The translations under genes were made by a program, and so were the position numbers. Below, one piece after another: positions 6,237 to 7,252 of a stretch of 7,252 bases of DNA (positions are counted from its first letter, which is position 1; each line of letters starts with the position of its first letter). This stretch comes from Candidatus Bathyarchaeota archaeon (GTDB taxonomy: Archaea; Thermoproteota; Bathyarchaeia; Bathyarchaeales; Bathycorpusculaceae), in contig JAENXI010000038.1 in the NCBI GenBank assembly GCA_016649625.1, positions 1-7,252 of the forward strand, in the 5' to 3' direction. Below the pieces are notes generated by a model. That model was not told the DNA's origin. It did no database searches and saw only the letters and a program-made list of their open reading frames with translations.

Positions 6237-7252
6237 TTCTGCAATACCTCAGCTCGTAAAGTGTTGATATCTTTAGTTTCACTTTTTTTTAGTTTTATCT
6301 TTATCATTTGAGCTGGATGAACCTTTCGAAATTTTTCAGTTTTCAATAGTGTATCCTTATCGAAAAATCCAATCGATACATCTTCTCCAGGATTTATCAC
6401 ACGAATCGATAGTTCGAGGTCGGTGTCACGGGATATGTATTGGGGCAAAACGTATCGTAATCCGTCACCTACCTCTATAAGGATTCTTTCTTCTTTTCGT
6501 TGTTTTCCGAGGATACATTCTGCTGCGCTTTTTCCTGCTCTTTCAGCTTCGAGAGAGACAAAGTCCACTACATCGTGGACGTGGAGAACATTTCCACATG
6601 CAAAAACACCCTGTACAGATGTTTCAAGATTTTCATCGACGATAGCTCCTCTAGTAACTGGGCTAAGTTTAACACCGCAAGTTTTTGAAAGGTCGTTTTC
6701 TGGAATTAATCCTATGGAGAGGAGGAGAGTATCGCAATTGATTTTCCGTTCTTTTCCTTCTATTGACATCAAATTCTCGTTGACCTGGGAGATGATGATT
6801 GATTCAACTCGATTTATACCTTGGATTTCAGTAACGGTATGAGAGAGAAGGAGAGGGATTTCATAGTCAATAAGACATTGTTGAATATTTCGCGGTAGAC
6901 CATTAGTGTGAGGGAGGATTTCTACTACGGCATGGACTTTTGCACCTTCCAAGGTAAGACGACGAGCCATTATCATGCCTATATCACCAGATCCTAGAAT
7001 GACAACTTCTTTACCAACCATCATGTTCTTTAGGTTAATGAGGTTCTGGGCAACACCTGCAGTATACACTCCTGCAGGTCGGGTTCCAGGAATATAGATC
7101 TGTCCTCGAGTTCGTTCACGACATCCCATAGCCAGGATAATTACTTTAGCTTGAAAACAAAAAAGATCTTCTGGGCTAGCTACAAACACCTTCTTGTCAG
7201 GTGTGATCTCAAGTGCCATACTATTAATCATATATGGAATATTTAATTTCTT
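6233..7252 (-). CDS. FAD/NAD(P)-dependent oxidoreductase (COG0446-like), N-terminus outside window
   Basis: This is a flavoprotein of the pyridine nucleotide-disulphide oxidoreductase fold. The frame stays open to the right edge (codons for KKLNIPY precede the ATG at 7229-7231), so that ATG is internal and the N-terminal FAD Rossmann motif is missing. Visible marks are VIILAMGCRERTRG and IPGTRPAGVYTAG, the NAD(P)-binding VVILGSGDIGMIMARR (plus strand about 6959-7006), TLLLSIGLIPEN, and the second FAD motif GVFACGNVLHVHDVVD. The last 80 or so residues form an extra, probably beta-rich, domain. It is translationally coupled (ATGA) to the DUF1667 gene. In other genomes such pairs accompany GlpA/LhgO-like FAD dehydrogenases, so glycerol-3-phosphate or 2-hydroxyacid oxidation is possible, but the substrate is not shown here. 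Arginine codons are 15 of 18 CGN, opposite to the neighbouring genes. Confidence 0.93.
   Translation of the reverse strand, partial: KKLNIPYMINSMALEITPDKKVFVASPEDLFCFQAKVIILAMGCRERTRGQIYIPGTRPAGVYTAGVAQNLINLKNMMVGKEVVILGSGDIGMIMARRLTLEGAKVHAVVEILPHTNGLPRNIQQCLIDYEIPLLLSHTVTEIQGINRVESIIISQVNENLMSIEGKERKINCDTLLLSIGLIPENDLSKTCGVKLSPVTRGAIVDENLETSVQGVFACGNVLHVHDVVDFVSLEAERAGKSAAECILGKQRKEERILIEVGDGLRYVLPQYISRDTDLELSIRVINPGEDVSIGFFDKDTLLKTEKFRKVHPAQMIKIKLKKSETKDINTLRAEVLQK

Noticed and set aside
5896..6842. Plus-strand ORFs of 62-139 codons opposite the DUF1667 and oxidoreductase genes.
   Set aside because: The minus-strand frames match known families with intact motifs, so these are shadows.

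Overview
The window reads as chromosomal DNA from an AT-rich archaeon. The signs are an SRP RNA of the archaeal layout (about 320 nt, 5' and 3' ends paired, Alu-type and S domains), archaeal BRE/TATA-like promoters about 25 bases before both stable RNA genes, and T-tract rather than classical hairpin-plus-T ends. The lysine-rich proteins, AGA-rich arginine usage and AT-rich spacers would suit an Asgard (Lokiarchaeia/Heimdallarchaeia-like) or another uncultured archaeon, but that rank is inference and was not tested.

Left part (1-2560, plus strand): the 3' end of a tryptophan operon in the order trpF-trpB-trpA. trpF is cut by the window edge. The two joints use the same eight-base ATGAGTAA overlap, so translation of the three proteins is probably coupled. 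TrpB and TrpA form the tryptophan synthase complex, and TrpF supplies the intermediate upstream of them.

Middle part (2561-3959): a stable-RNA region. It holds an SRP RNA gene with its own promoter, a gene for an unrecognised small membrane protein of about 180 residues, and a tRNA-Asp(GTC) gene with encoded CCA. The spacers contain several AT-rich palindromes.

Right-centre (3960-5782, plus strand): a two-gene ABC-2 type exporter (DrrA/DrrB-like), ATPase followed by permease.

Right end (5841-7252, minus strand, convergent with the exporter): an ATGA-overlapping pair, a FAD/NAD(P)-dependent oxidoreductase (N-terminus outside the window) and a DUF1667/COG3862 protein with four cysteines. In other genomes this pair commonly sits beside a GlpA/LhgO-like FAD oxidoreductase, so the missing partner may lie just past the right edge. 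The oxidoreductase gene has markedly different arginine codon use from its neighbours.

I see no CRISPR array, insertion sequence, phage gene or clear new defence system. The least explained items are the membrane protein between the two RNA genes and the cysteine-rich partner of the oxidoreductase.
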